From Hyaloperonospora brassicae (taxonomy: Eukaryota; Oomycota; Peronosporomycetes; Peronosporales; Peronosporaceae), in assembly GCA_947650285.1 (NCBI GenBank), contig CANTFL010000170.1, positions 17,031-81,030 of the forward strand: a stretch of DNA of 64,000 nt, written 5' to 3'. The notes beneath the pieces are model-generated. The model searched no databases, was not told the origin of the DNA, and saw only the letters and a program-made list of their open reading frames with translations. Below, one piece after another: positions 63,568-64,000 of this stretch. Position numbers and translations under genes: made by a program. Numbering within the stretch: the stretch's first letter is position 1; each line of letters starts with the position of its first letter.

Positions 63568-64000
63568 GGTCTCTTTTTCACACAACAGACATAGACCGAC
63601 TCGACCACATATGCCGCTTTTGTCGATTGAAACGCTCCTTGTCACCAGATGACGCCGCCGCCGCTGCCCTCGCATTGGGTGGTGCGCGTCACTCGGTCCA
63701 AGGAAAGGTCTATGACGACCACAAACCCACGCCCACGACGCAATGGGTTCGTCCTACACCTGCATCGACCCAGAGCTCTTGTGAGCACCTTATGCGACGA
63801 ACCCATCGATCGCACCAGACGGTTCCAGCAACGCACGTTCTGGACACTATCGTTCAGGCGTCTATGCGCGTTGGGGGCAGTTCTTTGAGCCCAATCATCA
63901 GCAGCAAACAGAACCGCAACCCACTCGTGTTCACGCCGTGGCCGCATTAAGTAAGAATCGGTACTTGCGTCAAAACGGAGTGTTTGGTGTATTCCGAGCT
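63568..64000 (+). pseudogene. Second copy of the dispersed gene or repeat found at 35.4-36.0 kb
   Basis: The plus strand matches the minus strand of 35525-35990 at roughly 75-80% by eye, starting near ctttttcacacaa and reaching the window end. Conserved protein-level blocks: HICRFCRLKRSLSPDDAAAA in one phase, then PSIAPDGSSNARSGHYRSGV and, at the end, LRQNGVFGVFRA in another. Stops and phase changes between blocks suggest a pseudogene or an unspliced gene. It continues beyond the window. Confidence 0.5.

Noticed and set aside
1..64000. CRISPR arrays, rRNA and tRNA genes
   Set aside because: None seen on either strand; the tandem repeats present have no spacer structure.

Overview
The window looks like oomycete nuclear DNA (Peronosporales: Phytophthora or downy-mildew type). 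The evidence is a set of nested Ty3/gypsy and Ty1/copia retrotransposons with oomycete-style gag zinc-knuckle and chromodomain polyproteins, a LINE with a zf-RVT C-terminus, a small secreted cysteine-rich protein, and two ordinary eukaryotic genes (a MoaD/MOCS2A-type sulfur carrier and the peroxin PEX13 with two short GT-AG introns). There are no bacterial operons, and I saw no rRNA, tRNA or CRISPR.

Layout. 1-699 is the start of a gypsy gag on the minus strand that runs off the window. About 1.63-35.38 kb is one old, decayed copia element (Copia A, minus strand) split by two gypsy insertions. Gypsy A (2323-10296, plus strand) is a young chromovirus sitting exactly inside the RNase H YSDA motif of Copia A. 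Gypsy B (about 14.95-34.41 kb, minus strand) is decayed and sits inside the Copia A gag. Gypsy B in turn contains a young copia (Copia B, 16217-21020). The order of insertion is therefore Copia A, then Gypsy A and Gypsy B separately, then Copia B inside Gypsy B. From 36 to 50.2 kb the DNA is AT-rich with no convincing gene, only low-complexity repeats. At 50.3 kb lies a small gene for a secreted eight-cysteine protein. From 51.56 to 54.85 kb one LINE copy has been hit by a second copy in the opposite orientation, giving an almost perfect 1.5-kb inverted repeat. From 60.5 to 62.1 kb lies a short gene island with a MOCS2A-like gene (plus) and PEX13 (minus), which converge. The right end (63.57-64.0 kb) is an inverted, diverged copy of a segment at 35.53-35.99 kb.

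The most striking signal is in Gypsy A. Its LTRs and its entire coding region are tiled with short perfect inverted repeats (stems mostly 6-14 bp, usually one every 30-40 bp), which the neighbouring Copia B does not show. The same element has a textbook -1 frameshift signal between gag and pol (slippery A AAA AAT plus a 9-bp stem holding the gag stop). It also carries a long antisense reading frame (Ser/Pro-rich, globular, then coiled coil) between pol and the 3' LTR that overlaps the pol chromodomain end on the opposite strand. Gypsy B, a different family, also carries a long decayed antisense reading frame in the same pol-to-3'LTR interval, so an antisense accessory gene may be a shared device of these elements. 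All identifications come from reading motifs; no database search was run.
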